Assembly: GCF_046630315.1 (NCBI RefSeq)
Contig: NZ_LQBD01000039.1
Location: 62,001-126,000, forward strand
Direction: 5' to 3'
DNA length: 64,000 nt
Origin: Brucella anthropi_A
Lineage (GTDB): Bacteria > Pseudomonadota > Alphaproteobacteria > Rhizobiales > Rhizobiaceae
A model generated the notes under the pieces. That model was not told where the DNA came from. It made no database searches and saw only the letters and a list, made by a program, of their open reading frames with translations. How positions within the stretch are numbered: the first letter of the stretch is position 1; the number at the start of each line of letters is the position of its first letter. A program made the translations under genes and the position numbers. This document shows, piece after piece, positions 54,146 to 62,697 of the stretch.

Positions 54146-54286
54146 GGCGAAGATATTTCGGCTCTGGCGGCCTGCAAAGAGCGCTTTTCTCGCTTCCGGT
54201 GCTCACGTACCTTTAGTACGCTGCGCTCCGGTTCTCGAAAGAGCACTCTTTTCGGCACGCCATAACCAAAATCTCCTTCGCCTCAG
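54142..54286. repeat. Long imperfect palindrome with conserved core, copy 2
   Basis: Core 54191-54240 matches the element at 14149-14291. The outer arms CTGAGGCGAAG (54142-54152) and CTTCGCCTCAG (54276-54286) are exact complements and are unrelated to the arms of copy 1. It lies between convergent gguB and the D-amino-acid aminotransferase gene and may end both transcripts. Confidence 0.8.
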
Positions 54287-54299
54287 GAACGAAGGTTGG

Positions 54300-55181
54300 T
54301 CAGATCGCCGTGCGGCGTGCGTGGTCGAGGTAGATTTCACGCAGGCGCCGGGCGATCGGACCGGGCTTTCCATCGCCGATGGTCTTGTCATCGATGACAG
54401 TGATCGGCGTGACGAAGGTTCCCGCACTGGTGAGTAAGGCTTCTTTCGCCGCATAGGCCTCATCAATGGTGAAAAGGCGTTCTTCCAGCTTCATGCCGGT
54501 TTCGGCAATCAGTTGCAGAAGTGAAAGCCGCGTGCAGCCGGGCAAAATCGAATTGCTGTTGGGCCGGGTGACGACGACATCATCCTTCGTCACGATATAG
54601 GCGGTGGAAGACGCGCCTTCGGTCACATAGCCGTCCTCGATCATCCATGCTTCATCGCAACCGGCATTGCGGGCGATTTCCTTGGCGAGCGCCTGCGGCA
54701 GCAGGCAGACCGTCTTGATGTCGCGGCGCTTCCAGCGCAGATCGTCCAGCGAAAGCACGCGCGCGCCGGTCTTCAGCACAGGCTTGTCGAGCAGGCTGGC
54801 TTCCTGCGTGAACAGGATTACCGAGGGCTTCATGCCCCTGGCGGGCACGAAATCGCGGTCGCGCCCGTCGCCGCGCGTCACCTGCAAGTAAACCAGACCT
54901 TCGGTCAGCTTGTTGCGGCGGATCAGTTCGCGCTCGATGGCCACGATCTCCTCTTCGCTCATCGGCATCGGAATGCCGATCTCGCCGGTCGAGCGGCGCA
55001 GGCGCGTCATATGCGGTCCGCTGTCGACCAGCTTGCCTTCCAGAACGGCGGTGACTTCGTAAATGCCGTCGCCGAAGAGAAAGCCCCGGTCGAAAATGGA
55101 GATGCGGGCATCGCGTGCGGTCACATATTCGCCGTTGACATAGACGATGCGGTTTTCAAGTTCTGCTGCTGAAGCGGCCAT
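54300..55181 (-). CDS. dat: D-amino acid aminotransferase (class IV PLP enzyme)
   Basis: Transfers amino groups between D-amino acids and 2-oxoacids, 293 residues, cytoplasmic. Class IV features: the opening YVNGEYVTARDARISIFDRG, RGFLFGDGIYEV near 32, PLP Lys156 in RDIKTVCLLP, and Glu188 in GYVTEGASS. It fits D-alanine aminotransferase best; branched-chain or aminodeoxychorismate enzymes of this family are alternatives. It supplies D-glutamate for cell wall or degrades D-amino acids. Confidence 0.85.
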   Translation of the reverse strand: MAASAAELENRIVYVNGEYVTARDARISIFDRGFLFGDGIYEVTAVLEGKLVDSGPHMTRLRRSTGEIGIPMPMSEEEIVAIERELIRRNKLTEGLVYLQVTRGDGRDRDFVPARGMKPSVILFTQEASLLDKPVLKTGARVLSLDDLRWKRRDIKTVCLLPQALAKEIARNAGCDEAWMIEDGYVTEGASSTAYIVTKDDVVVTRPNSNSILPGCTRLSLLQLIAETGMKLEERLFTIDEAYAAKEALLTSAGTFVTPITVIDDKTIGDGKPGPIARRLREIYLDHARRTAI

Positions 55182-55203
55182 GATGGGATGTGTCCTGAAA
55201 CAA

Positions 55204-55230
55204 AAAGACTGCGAACAAGTCGCAGTCTTT
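55204..55230 (-). terminator. Terminator of the sulfonate-type ABC operon
   Basis: AAAGACTGCGA (55204-55214) and TCGCAGTCTTT (55220-55230), 11-bp perfect stem; on the minus strand it runs into TTTTTGTTT. Confidence 0.9.
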
Positions 55231-55266
55231 CATAGTCCACCCGATCTCCTCAAGAAACCGTTATTT

Positions 55267-56070
55267 TCAGGCCGCCTGCCGGGCGGCTGCAATGGCCTCG
55301 CTGCGGATTTCTTCCGTCAGCTTGAGACGCAGCTCGGAAAATTCCGGGCTTGCCTTGACCTGATAGGAGCGCGGATGCGCGATATCGACCGGCGTGATCG
55401 ATTTGATCTTGCCGGGGCGGGCGGTCATTGTCACCACGCGGGTCGCCATGAAAATGGCTTCCTCTATGTCGTGGGTGACGAAGATCACGGTCTTCTGCTC
55501 GCGCTCCCAGATGCCGAGCAGAAGCTCCTGCATCAGCCCGCGCGTCTGGTTGTCGAGCGCGCCGAATGGCTCGTCCAGAAGCAGGATTTTCGGATCGTTG
55601 GCCAGCGCGCGGGCTATCGCCGTGCGCTGCTGCATGCCGCCCGAAAGCTGTTTGGGCCAGTGGTTTTCAAACCCGCGCAGGCCGACCTTGTCGATATAGC
55701 TGTCGACGATTTCGCGCGCTTCTCTTTCCGGCATGCCCTTTTCACGCAGGCCGAAGCCGACATTCTGGCGGATGGTGAGCCATGGAAACAGCGTGTAGGA
55801 CTGGAACACCATGCCGCGGTCGGCGCCCGGTCCTGTCACGGGTTTTCCCTCCAGCGTCACGGTTCCGGTGGTCGGCCTGTCAAGACCGGCGATGATGCGC
55901 AACAACGTCGATTTCCCGCAGCCGGAAGGGCCGAGGATCGTGACGAAATCGTTCTTCGGGATGGTGAGATCGGTCGGCTGCAAGGCAAGCGTCGGCTTGC
56001 CGCCATGGACACCGGGAAATGTGCGGCTCACGCCCTGTATCAGAAGTTCCTGTTCGGCTTTCGTAACCAT
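55267..56070 (-). CDS. ABC transporter ATP-binding protein, nitrate/sulfonate/taurine type
   Basis: Cytoplasmic ATPase, 267 residues. Walker A GPSGCGKST is near residue 47, signature LSGGMQQRTAIARAL near 147, Walker B ILLLDEPFGALD near 167. ATG 56070 overlaps the permease stop by one base and has GGAGG eight bases upstream. Related to SsuB/TauB/NrtD; substrate set by the binding protein. Confidence 0.9.
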   Translation of the reverse strand: MVTKAEQELLIQGVSRTFPGVHGGKPTLALQPTDLTIPKNDFVTILGPSGCGKSTLLRIIAGLDRPTTGTVTLEGKPVTGPGADRGMVFQSYTLFPWLTIRQNVGFGLREKGMPEREAREIVDSYIDKVGLRGFENHWPKQLSGGMQQRTAIARALANDPKILLLDEPFGALDNQTRGLMQELLLGIWEREQKTVIFVTHDIEEAIFMATRVVTMTARPGKIKSITPVDIAHPRSYQVKASPEFSELRLKLTEEIRSEAIAAARQAA

Positions 56071-56843
56071 TATGCGAACCTCCAGGCAAAGAGCCAGCGG
56101 TTGAAATATTTGAAGGCGAGATCGGAAATGAGGCCGATGACGCCGATCACGATGATGCCGAAAATGATCTGGCCCGTGGCCATCAGCGCCTGACTGTTGA
56201 TAATCATATAACCGATGCCGGACGATGCGCCGATGAGTTCGGCCACGATCACATAGGTCCATGCCCAGCCGAGCACGAGGCGCAGCGTTTCGGCAATGTC
56301 GGGTGCGCTGGCAGGCATGAGCACGCGGCGGATGATGCCGCTGTTCGATGCGCCGAGCGTGTAGGCGGCTTCAACGAGATCGCGGCGCGTATTGGCCACG
56401 GTGACGGCGATCATCAGGATGATCTGGAACACCGCGCCGATGAAGATGACGAGCAGCTTCTGCGTCTCGCCGATGCCGGACCACAGGATGAGGAGCGGCA
56501 CGAAGGCGGAGGCGGGCAGATAGCGGGCGAAGGAAACGAAGGGCTCCAGCAGCGCCTCGATGGGCTTGTAGGCGCCCATGGCGATCCCGAGCGGGATGGC
56601 AACGACGCTTGCCAGCACGAAACCGCCCAGCACGCGCCACACCGTCATGCCGATATCGGTCATAAAGCCCTGATGGGCGATGAGGTCCCAGCCGTCCTTC
56701 ACCATGGTGATCGGATCGGCAAGGAAGGTGGGGGAAACGAAACCGCCCAGAGTGGCGATGCCCCAGAACACGAAGAAGAGAATGAAGAACAAGATGCCCA
56801 GTAAAATCCGGGTCTGGTTGCCGATTGGCTGCATGGGCTGCAT
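56070..56843 (-). CDS. ABC transporter permease, SsuC/TauC type
   Basis: Inner-membrane permease, 257 residues with six hydrophobic helices; the EAA loop reads LVEAAYTLGASNSGIIRRVLMPASAP near residue 150. Middle gene of the three-gene importer. A second ATG three codons in is a possible start. Confidence 0.9.
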   Translation of the reverse strand: MQPMQPIGNQTRILLGILFFILFFVFWGIATLGGFVSPTFLADPITMVKDGWDLIAHQGFMTDIGMTVWRVLGGFVLASVVAIPLGIAMGAYKPIEALLEPFVSFARYLPASAFVPLLILWSGIGETQKLLVIFIGAVFQIILMIAVTVANTRRDLVEAAYTLGASNSGIIRRVLMPASAPDIAETLRLVLGWAWTYVIVAELIGASSGIGYMIINSQALMATGQIIFGIIVIGVIGLISDLAFKYFNRWLFAWRFA

Positions 56844-56938
56844 GGGGCGCTATCCGTTTGGTCGCAGGCTCTCATCCGGGAGGCGGGACAGAGCGGGGGA
56901 GATATCCGGGCGTTGCCGCCCGGACATTGCTGCTGCAA

Positions 56939-57883
56939 TTACTTGATGAAGCTCGTATCCACAATATCGTCGAGATTGGGCTTCGACTTGATAACGCCCG
57001 CCTGCAGCAGAAGATCGGCGGCTTCGGTCGAGAATTCCTTGAATTCCTTCTCGAAGAACTTCTGGTTCGCCGCCTTGTCCTGCCAGCGCAGATAGTCGGC
57101 CGACTTGCCGAAATCCTCACCCGATTGCTTCACGTCCTTGCCCATGATCTCATAGGCCTTGGCCTTGTCGCTGGCGATCATTTCCAGCGCCTCGAAATAG
57201 CTGTCGGCAAGCGCCTTGGCGGCTTGCGGGTTCTTTTCAAGGAAATCGGGCGTGCAGCCCACCGTGTCCATGATCGCCGGATAATCCAGCGTGGTGGCGA
57301 GAATCTTGCCCTTGTCGGGTGCGGCGCGCACGGTGGACAAATATGGCTCGTAGGTCATGGCGGCATCGTTCTGGCCGGCCACGAAAGCCTGCGCCGCCGG
57401 TCCCGGCTCCATGTTGACGACCTTCACGTCCTTCATGGTCATGCCATTCTTGGCAAGCATGAAGGCGAGAAGGAAATAGGGCGAGGTGCCGGGCGCGGAT
57501 GCGGCAACCGTCTTGCCCTTCAGGTCGGCGAAGCTATTGACGTCCGAGCGCACGGCGATGCCGTCAGCGCCATAGGACTTGTCCATCTGGAAAATCTGCC
57601 TGGATTTCACGCCCGCCGCATTCCACACGATCCATGTTTCGACAGTCGTTGCCGCGCATTGAATGTCACCGGAAGCCAGCGCCAGATGGCGGCTTGCCTG
57701 CGGTATCTTGTTCAACGTGACGTCGAGGCCGTTCTTCTTGAAAATTCCGGCTTCCTTGGCCAGCGTCAGCGGGCCGAAGCCGGTCCAGCCGGACAGGCCG
57801 ATGGAAACGGCAGTTTCCGCATGCGCGGCAGGCATGAACGTGAAAGCTGCTAGTGCCGCCCCGACAAATAATGATTTCTTCAT
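56939..57883 (-). CDS. ABC transporter substrate-binding protein, TauA/SsuA-like
   Basis: Periplasmic protein, 314 residues, signal peptide MKKSLFVGAALAAFTFMPAAHA. The mature start ETAVSIGLSGWTGFGPLTLAKEAGIFKKNGL is the NMT1/TauA type that binds taurine, sulfonates, nitrate, pyrimidine precursors and others. GGGG before ATG 57883 at good spacing. No desulfonation gene is adjacent, so the ligand is open. The hut operon ends 137 bases upstream; co-transcription with hut would allow a link to histidine products. Confidence 0.85.
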   Translation of the reverse strand: MKKSLFVGAALAAFTFMPAAHAETAVSIGLSGWTGFGPLTLAKEAGIFKKNGLDVTLNKIPQASRHLALASGDIQCAATTVETWIVWNAAGVKSRQIFQMDKSYGADGIAVRSDVNSFADLKGKTVAASAPGTSPYFLLAFMLAKNGMTMKDVKVVNMEPGPAAQAFVAGQNDAAMTYEPYLSTVRAAPDKGKILATTLDYPAIMDTVGCTPDFLEKNPQAAKALADSYFEALEMIASDKAKAYEIMGKDVKQSGEDFGKSADYLRWQDKAANQKFFEKEFKEFSTEAADLLLQAGVIKSKPNLDDIVDTSFIK

Positions 57884-58020
57884 GTGCAGTACCCCTTTTA
57901 TAGTGAGACTTGCCTGTCTCTTAACTCCTGCCAAATTAACAGGACCGTATCGTCTGTCCAGAGCGTTCATGGTAGATATTTGAACCCTCCCATCGCTTCA
58001 GGACAGTCATAAATTACTGA

Positions 58021-58599
58021 TCAGGCTGGATTAATCGCGATCAGGTAAATGGTTCCCTTTCCCTTGAGTTCGAGAGGCCGGGTGTCGCAGCCGGTCATGA
58101 CCGCACAGTCATGTGTCTCAACTTGCGCCGTTTTTCCAGCGGATATCAGATCGATCTGACCTTCGGCACAGAAAAGATGCACGGGATTGCCGGATATCAG
58201 CGTCAGCGTGGTGCCGTTGACGGGCAGGCGCTGGACCATATGGGTAAAACGGCCGCGTCTCGTCATGACATTGAGGTCGGTGATGGCTTTGTCGATCAGC
58301 CGTGCGCTGACACGGGCATCGGCGGCAAAGGCAAGCGGCGCGCTTTCGCGGGTGAGTGGGGTTGCCTGCCCCTCGATATCGAGTACGATGCCCTCGCCCT
58401 CCAGCACCGACAAGGTGCGGTCTATGCCGGGAAAGACGGAAAACGGGCCATCGCCTGCGACCGTCGCCATGGACAGGCGCCAGTCGAAATCCTCGACTGA
58501 CGCGGCTTGCGGGTGAATGGCGATTTCAACCGTGATGCCGCCGCCGTTTTTCCACGGCATGCGGCGATGATTTTCAGCCTTGAGGATCGTGAGAACCAT
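58021..58599 (-). CDS. hutD: HutD family protein
   Basis: A 192-residue cupin-like protein that accompanies histidine-utilisation genes. It starts MVLTILKAENHRRMPWKNGGGITVEIAIHP, the HutD hallmark with WKNGGG. In Pseudomonas it has been proposed to limit urocanate overaccumulation; no enzymatic role is established. It lies 6 bases after hutU and ends the operon. Confidence 0.9.
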   Translation of the reverse strand: MVLTILKAENHRRMPWKNGGGITVEIAIHPQAASVEDFDWRLSMATVAGDGPFSVFPGIDRTLSVLEGEGIVLDIEGQATPLTRESAPLAFAADARVSARLIDKAITDLNVMTRRGRFTHMVQRLPVNGTTLTLISGNPVHLFCAEGQIDLISAGKTAQVETHDCAVMTGCDTRPLELKGKGTIYLIAINPA

Positions 58600-58605
58600 T
58601 CGACC

Positions 58606-60279
58606 TCAATTTCCAAGGATGGCCGGAAGGCGCAGGCCCTGCTGCCTGGCCCAGTCGAGCGCCTCTTCATAGCCCGCATCGGCATGGCGCATGACGCCGG
58701 TTGCCGGGTCGTTCCACAAGACGCGCTCAAGCCTGCGATCCGCATCCTCGGTGCCGTCGCAGCAGATCACCATGCCCGCATGCTGCGAGAAGCCCATGCC
58801 GACCCCGCCGCCGTGATGCAGCGAAACCCATGTTGCCCCGGAAGCGGTGTTGAGAAGCGCGTTCAAGAGCGGCCAGTCGGATACGGCGTCCGAGCCGTCC
58901 TTCATGGCTTCGGTTTCGCGGTTCGGCGAGGCGACCGAGCCGCTGTCGAGATGGTCGCGGCCGATGACGATTGGCGCTTTCAGCTCGCCATTGCGCACCA
59001 TTTCGTTGAAGGCAAGGCCGAGGCGATGGCGGTCGCCCAGGCCCACCCAGCAGATGCGCGCAGGCAGGCCCTGAAAGGCGATGCGGTCGCGCGCCATGTC
59101 GAGCCAGTTGTGCAGGTGCTTGTTGTCGGGCAGCAGTTCCTTCACCTTGGCATCGGTTTTGTAGATATCCTCCGGGTCTCCGGAAAGGGCGGCCCAGCGG
59201 AACGGGCCGACGCCGCGGCAAAACAGCGGACGGATATAGGCAGGCACAAAGCCGGGGAAGGCAAAGGCGTTTTCAAGGCCTTCTTCCAGCGCCATCTGGC
59301 GGATATTGTTACCGTAATCGAGGGTCGGAATGCCCATGTTCCAGAAATCGACCATGGCCTGCACATGGAGCTTCATCGAAGCGCGGGCGGCCTTTTCGAC
59401 GGCTTTCGGGTCGCTCTCCTGCTTGGCGCGCCATTCGGCGACGCTCCAGCCAATCGGCAGATAGCCATGCACCGGATCATGCGCCGAGGTCTGGTCGGTG
59501 ACGATATCCGGCTTCACGCCGCGCCGGACGAGTTCCGGGAAGATTTCCGCCGCATTGCCGATGAGCGCGATGGATTTTGCCTCGCCTGCCTTGGTCCAGG
59601 CGTCGATCTTGGCCAGCGCGTCATCAAGGCTGCGGGTCTTCTCATCGACATAGCGGGTGCGCAGGCGGAAGTCGGCGCGGGTTTCGTCGCACTCTACCGC
59701 AAGGCAGCAGGCGCCGGCCATGACGGCTGCGAGTGGCTGTGCGCCACCCATGCCGCCAAGACCGCCGGTCAAGATCCACTTGCCCTTGAGATTGCCGCCA
59801 TAATGCTGGCGACCGGCCTCGACAAAGGTTTCATAGGTGCCCTGAACGATGCCCTGCGCGCCGATATAAATCCACGAACCGGCGGTCATCTGGCCATACA
59901 TGGCAAGACCCTTCTTATCCAGTTCGTTGAAGTGATCCCAGTTGGCCCAATGCGGCACGAGGTTGGAATTGGCAATCAGGACGCGGGGCGCATCCTTGTG
60001 GGTGCGGAAGACACCGACCGGCTTGCCCGACTGCACCAGCAGGGTTTCGTCGTCATTCAGCGTCTTGAGGGTGGCGACGATGCGGTCGAAATCGTCCCAT
60101 GTGCGGGCAGCGCGGCCGATGCCGCCATAGACCACCAGCTCATGCGGACGCTCGGCCACATCGGGATCGAGATTGTTCATCAGCATGCGCAGCGGCGCCT
60201 CGGTCAGCCAGCTTTTGGCGTTCAGTTCGTCTCCGCGCGGCGCCCGGACTTCGCGCTCGTTATGGCGTGGGTTGGACAT
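58606..60279 (-). CDS. hutU: Urocanate hydratase
   Basis: Second step of histidine breakdown, urocanate plus water to imidazolone propionate with bound NAD+. 557 residues, the usual length. The family motifs GGLGGMGGAQPLAAVMAGA (near residue 175) for NAD+ binding and a catalytic Cys in the segment around ARICWVGLGDRHRLG (near 410) are visible. Ten bases separate it from hutG. Confidence 0.96.
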   Translation of the reverse strand: MSNPRHNEREVRAPRGDELNAKSWLTEAPLRMLMNNLDPDVAERPHELVVYGGIGRAARTWDDFDRIVATLKTLNDDETLLVQSGKPVGVFRTHKDAPRVLIANSNLVPHWANWDHFNELDKKGLAMYGQMTAGSWIYIGAQGIVQGTYETFVEAGRQHYGGNLKGKWILTGGLGGMGGAQPLAAVMAGACCLAVECDETRADFRLRTRYVDEKTRSLDDALAKIDAWTKAGEAKSIALIGNAAEIFPELVRRGVKPDIVTDQTSAHDPVHGYLPIGWSVAEWRAKQESDPKAVEKAARASMKLHVQAMVDFWNMGIPTLDYGNNIRQMALEEGLENAFAFPGFVPAYIRPLFCRGVGPFRWAALSGDPEDIYKTDAKVKELLPDNKHLHNWLDMARDRIAFQGLPARICWVGLGDRHRLGLAFNEMVRNGELKAPIVIGRDHLDSGSVASPNRETEAMKDGSDAVSDWPLLNALLNTASGATWVSLHHGGGVGMGFSQHAGMVICCDGTEDADRRLERVLWNDPATGVMRHADAGYEEALDWARQQGLRLPAILGN

Positions 60280-60289
60280 GGTTTCCTCC

Positions 60290-61090
60290 TCAGGATTTCA
60301 GGTCGGCGGCAATCGCTTCCAGCCGCTGCAACAGGGTCTTGAGATGAACGCGAAGCTTGCTCGCCCTCGCTTCGTCATAGGCAAAGGGCACGGCTTCGGT
60401 CGCAAGATGGGTCGATTGGGCAAGCTCCATCTGGATGGCGTGAACGCCGGTTTCCGGCTTGCCGTAATGGCGTGTCGTCCAGCCGCCCTTGAAACGGCCA
60501 TTGAGGATCGAGGTGTAGCCTTCGGCCTTTGCCGTGACGTCCACGGCGGCGGCTTCGATCCTTGGATCGCAGGTCCTGCCCATATCCGTGCCGATGTTGA
60601 AATCGGGCAATTTGCCTTCGAACAGGAACGGAATATGCGAGCGGATCGAATGGCAGTCATAAAGAATGGCGACGCCATGGATTGCCCTCACGCGCTCGAT
60701 CTCGGCGGCGAGCGCATCGTGATAGGGCTTGTGGAAGCGAGCGATGCGGTCGGCAATATCGGCTTCGGTCGGCGCTTCCCCATCCTTCCAGATCGACAGG
60801 CCGTCGAAGTCTGTCTCCGGGATCAGCGTCGTGGTGTTCTGGCCGGGATAGAGGCTCACACCTGCCGGATCGCGATTGGCATCGATGCAATAGCGGTGGA
60901 AGGTGGCGCGCACAAAAGTCGCGCCTTCGATCAGGCCGTCATAGAGCGTGTGAATATGCCAGTCGGTGTCGGCAAGGATTTTGCCGTTGTCGTTGAGCCG
61001 CGACCAGATGTCGTCCGGCACGTCCGTGCCCGTATGCGGCAGGCCGAGAATGACGGGCGACGTGCCCTGACGGATTTCGAAAGGCGCCAT
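60290..61090 (-). CDS. hutG: N-formylglutamate deformylase
   Basis: Converts N-formylglutamate to glutamate and formate, last step of the five-step hut route; 266 residues. LGLPHTGTDVP near residue 18 and CHSIRSHIPFLFEGKLPDFNIG near 155 supply metal-binding residues. ATG 61090 (MAPFEIRQG) begins one base after the hutH stop. Its presence implies that hutF (formiminoglutamate deiminase) is coded outside the window. Confidence 0.93.
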   Translation of the reverse strand: MAPFEIRQGTSPVILGLPHTGTDVPDDIWSRLNDNGKILADTDWHIHTLYDGLIEGATFVRATFHRYCIDANRDPAGVSLYPGQNTTTLIPETDFDGLSIWKDGEAPTEADIADRIARFHKPYHDALAAEIERVRAIHGVAILYDCHSIRSHIPFLFEGKLPDFNIGTDMGRTCDPRIEAAAVDVTAKAEGYTSILNGRFKGGWTTRHYGKPETGVHAIQMELAQSTHLATEAVPFAYDEARASKLRVHLKTLLQRLEAIAADLKS

Positions 61091-61091
61091 G

Positions 61092-62627
61092 TCACGCCTC
61101 CAGACCGGGCAGGATGCCCGCCGAAACGACGCCTGAAAGCGTGCCATCGGCGACCAGTTCGGCTGCGGCCTTGAGGTCGTCGGCCATGTAGCGGTCTTCT
61201 TCCAGTGTCGGCACATGATTGCGCAGCGCGGCAATCACCCTGGCAAGTTCGGCGCTGGTGGCGAGCGGTTCGCGCAGTTCCACGCCGAGCGCGCCGGTCA
61301 GCGCCTCGATGCCGATGATGGCGTTGAGATTGGCCGTCATCTGGAGAAGGCGGCGCGCGCCATGGCAGGCCATGGACACATGGTCTTCCTGATTGGCGGA
61401 GGTCGGTGTGGAATCGACCGAAGCTGGATGCGCCATCTGCTTGTTTTCGCTCATCAACGCGGCGGAGGTGACTTCCGCGATCATCAGGCCGGAATTGAGC
61501 CCCGGCTTGCGGGCAAGAAAGGCGGGCAGGCCGAAGGAGAGCGCAGGGTCAACCAGAAGCGCGATGCGGCGCTGGGCGATGGCGCCGATTTCGCAGACGG
61601 CCAGCGCGATCTGGTCGGCGGCGAAGGCCACAGGTTCGGCATGGAAATTGCCGCCCGAAACGGCGCGTCCGTCCGAGAGAACGAGCGGATTGTCGGTGAC
61701 CGCATTGGCTTCGATTTCCAATGTGCGGGCGGCCTGGCGCAGAATGTCGAGGCAAGCACCGTCAACCTGCGGCTGGCAGCGGATGCAATAGGGGTCCTGC
61801 ACGCGCTGGTCGCCCTCAAGATGGCTCTGGCGGATGACGGACCCTTCGAGGAGGGCGCGCAATGCCCGGCCAGCATCGATCTGGCCCTTATGGCCGCGGA
61901 GTGTGTGGATTTCCTCATGGAACGGTGCATCCGATCCCATGGCGGCATCGGTGGACAATGCGCCGGTGATGAGCGCCGTCTGCGCGGCGCGGTGCGCGCG
62001 GAAAAGACCGGCCAGCGCAAGCGCCGTCGATGTCTGCGTGCCGTTGATCAGCGCCAGCCCTTCCTTGGCGGCAAGCACGACCGGCTTCAGGCCGGCCTTT
62101 GCCAGTGCCTTTGCGCCCGACAGACGCTCGCCCTGATAAAAGGCTTCGCCTTCGCCGATCATGGCGGCAGTCATGTGGGCGAGCGGCGCAAGATCGCCGG
62201 ACGCGCCGACAGAGCCCTTTTCCGGGATCATCGGGATTACGCCTTTTGCCAGCATGTCTTCGATGAGCGTCACGATTTCAAGCCGCACGCCGGACGCGCC
62301 GCGCCCGAGCGAAATCAGCTTCAGCGCCATGATGAGGCGCACGATGTTTTCCGGCAGTGGCTCACCGACGCCGCAGCAATGCGACAGGATCAGATTGCGC
62401 TGGAGCGTGGCGACATCGCCCGGCGCAATGCGGATCGAGGCGAGTTTTCCAAAGCCCGTATTGATGCCGTAAACCGGCTCGTCGCCCGCCGCGATTTCCG
62501 CAATGCGCGCGGCCGCCTTTTCGACGCCGGCATGAAAGGCGGGGTCGATGCGGACGGGGAGGCCATCGCGGTAGATGGTTTCCAGCGTTTCAAGCGGGAC
62601 AGAACCGGGCTTGAGGATGATGGTCAT
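61092..62627 (-). CDS. hutH: Histidine ammonia-lyase
   Basis: First step of histidine breakdown, deaminating histidine to urocanate. 511 residues. The self-formed MIO prosthetic group comes from Ala142-Ser143-Gly144 in GSVGASGDLAPL, the same numbering as in known enzymes; YGINTGFGKL near residue 53 is also diagnostic. ATG 62627 has GGAG at good spacing; MEPVM 12 bases upstream is a less likely start. Confidence 0.96.
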   Translation of the reverse strand: MTIILKPGSVPLETLETIYRDGLPVRIDPAFHAGVEKAAARIAEIAAGDEPVYGINTGFGKLASIRIAPGDVATLQRNLILSHCCGVGEPLPENIVRLIMALKLISLGRGASGVRLEIVTLIEDMLAKGVIPMIPEKGSVGASGDLAPLAHMTAAMIGEGEAFYQGERLSGAKALAKAGLKPVVLAAKEGLALINGTQTSTALALAGLFRAHRAAQTALITGALSTDAAMGSDAPFHEEIHTLRGHKGQIDAGRALRALLEGSVIRQSHLEGDQRVQDPYCIRCQPQVDGACLDILRQAARTLEIEANAVTDNPLVLSDGRAVSGGNFHAEPVAFAADQIALAVCEIGAIAQRRIALLVDPALSFGLPAFLARKPGLNSGLMIAEVTSAALMSENKQMAHPASVDSTPTSANQEDHVSMACHGARRLLQMTANLNAIIGIEALTGALGVELREPLATSAELARVIAALRNHVPTLEEDRYMADDLKAAAELVADGTLSGVVSAGILPGLEA

Positions 62628-62643
62628 GACAGGCTCCATAAGA

Positions 62644-62682
62644 GCGCATCCCGAAAAGTGTGAAGCGGTTTTCGGGATGCGC
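62644..62682 (-). repeat. Palindromic element inside the hut operon (composite family, copy 6)
   Basis: GCGCATCCCGAAAA (62644-62657) and TTTTCGGGATGCGC (62669-62682), 11-base loop that differs in one base from the copy at 46472-46510. It lies in the hutI-hutH gap. Confidence 0.88.
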
Positions 62683-62697
62683 GGTTCGAAACAACAA

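Noticed and set aside
58507..60342. 611-codon plus-strand frame opposite hutU
   Set aside because: Antisense to an unmistakable urocanate hydratase gene; no family resemblance.
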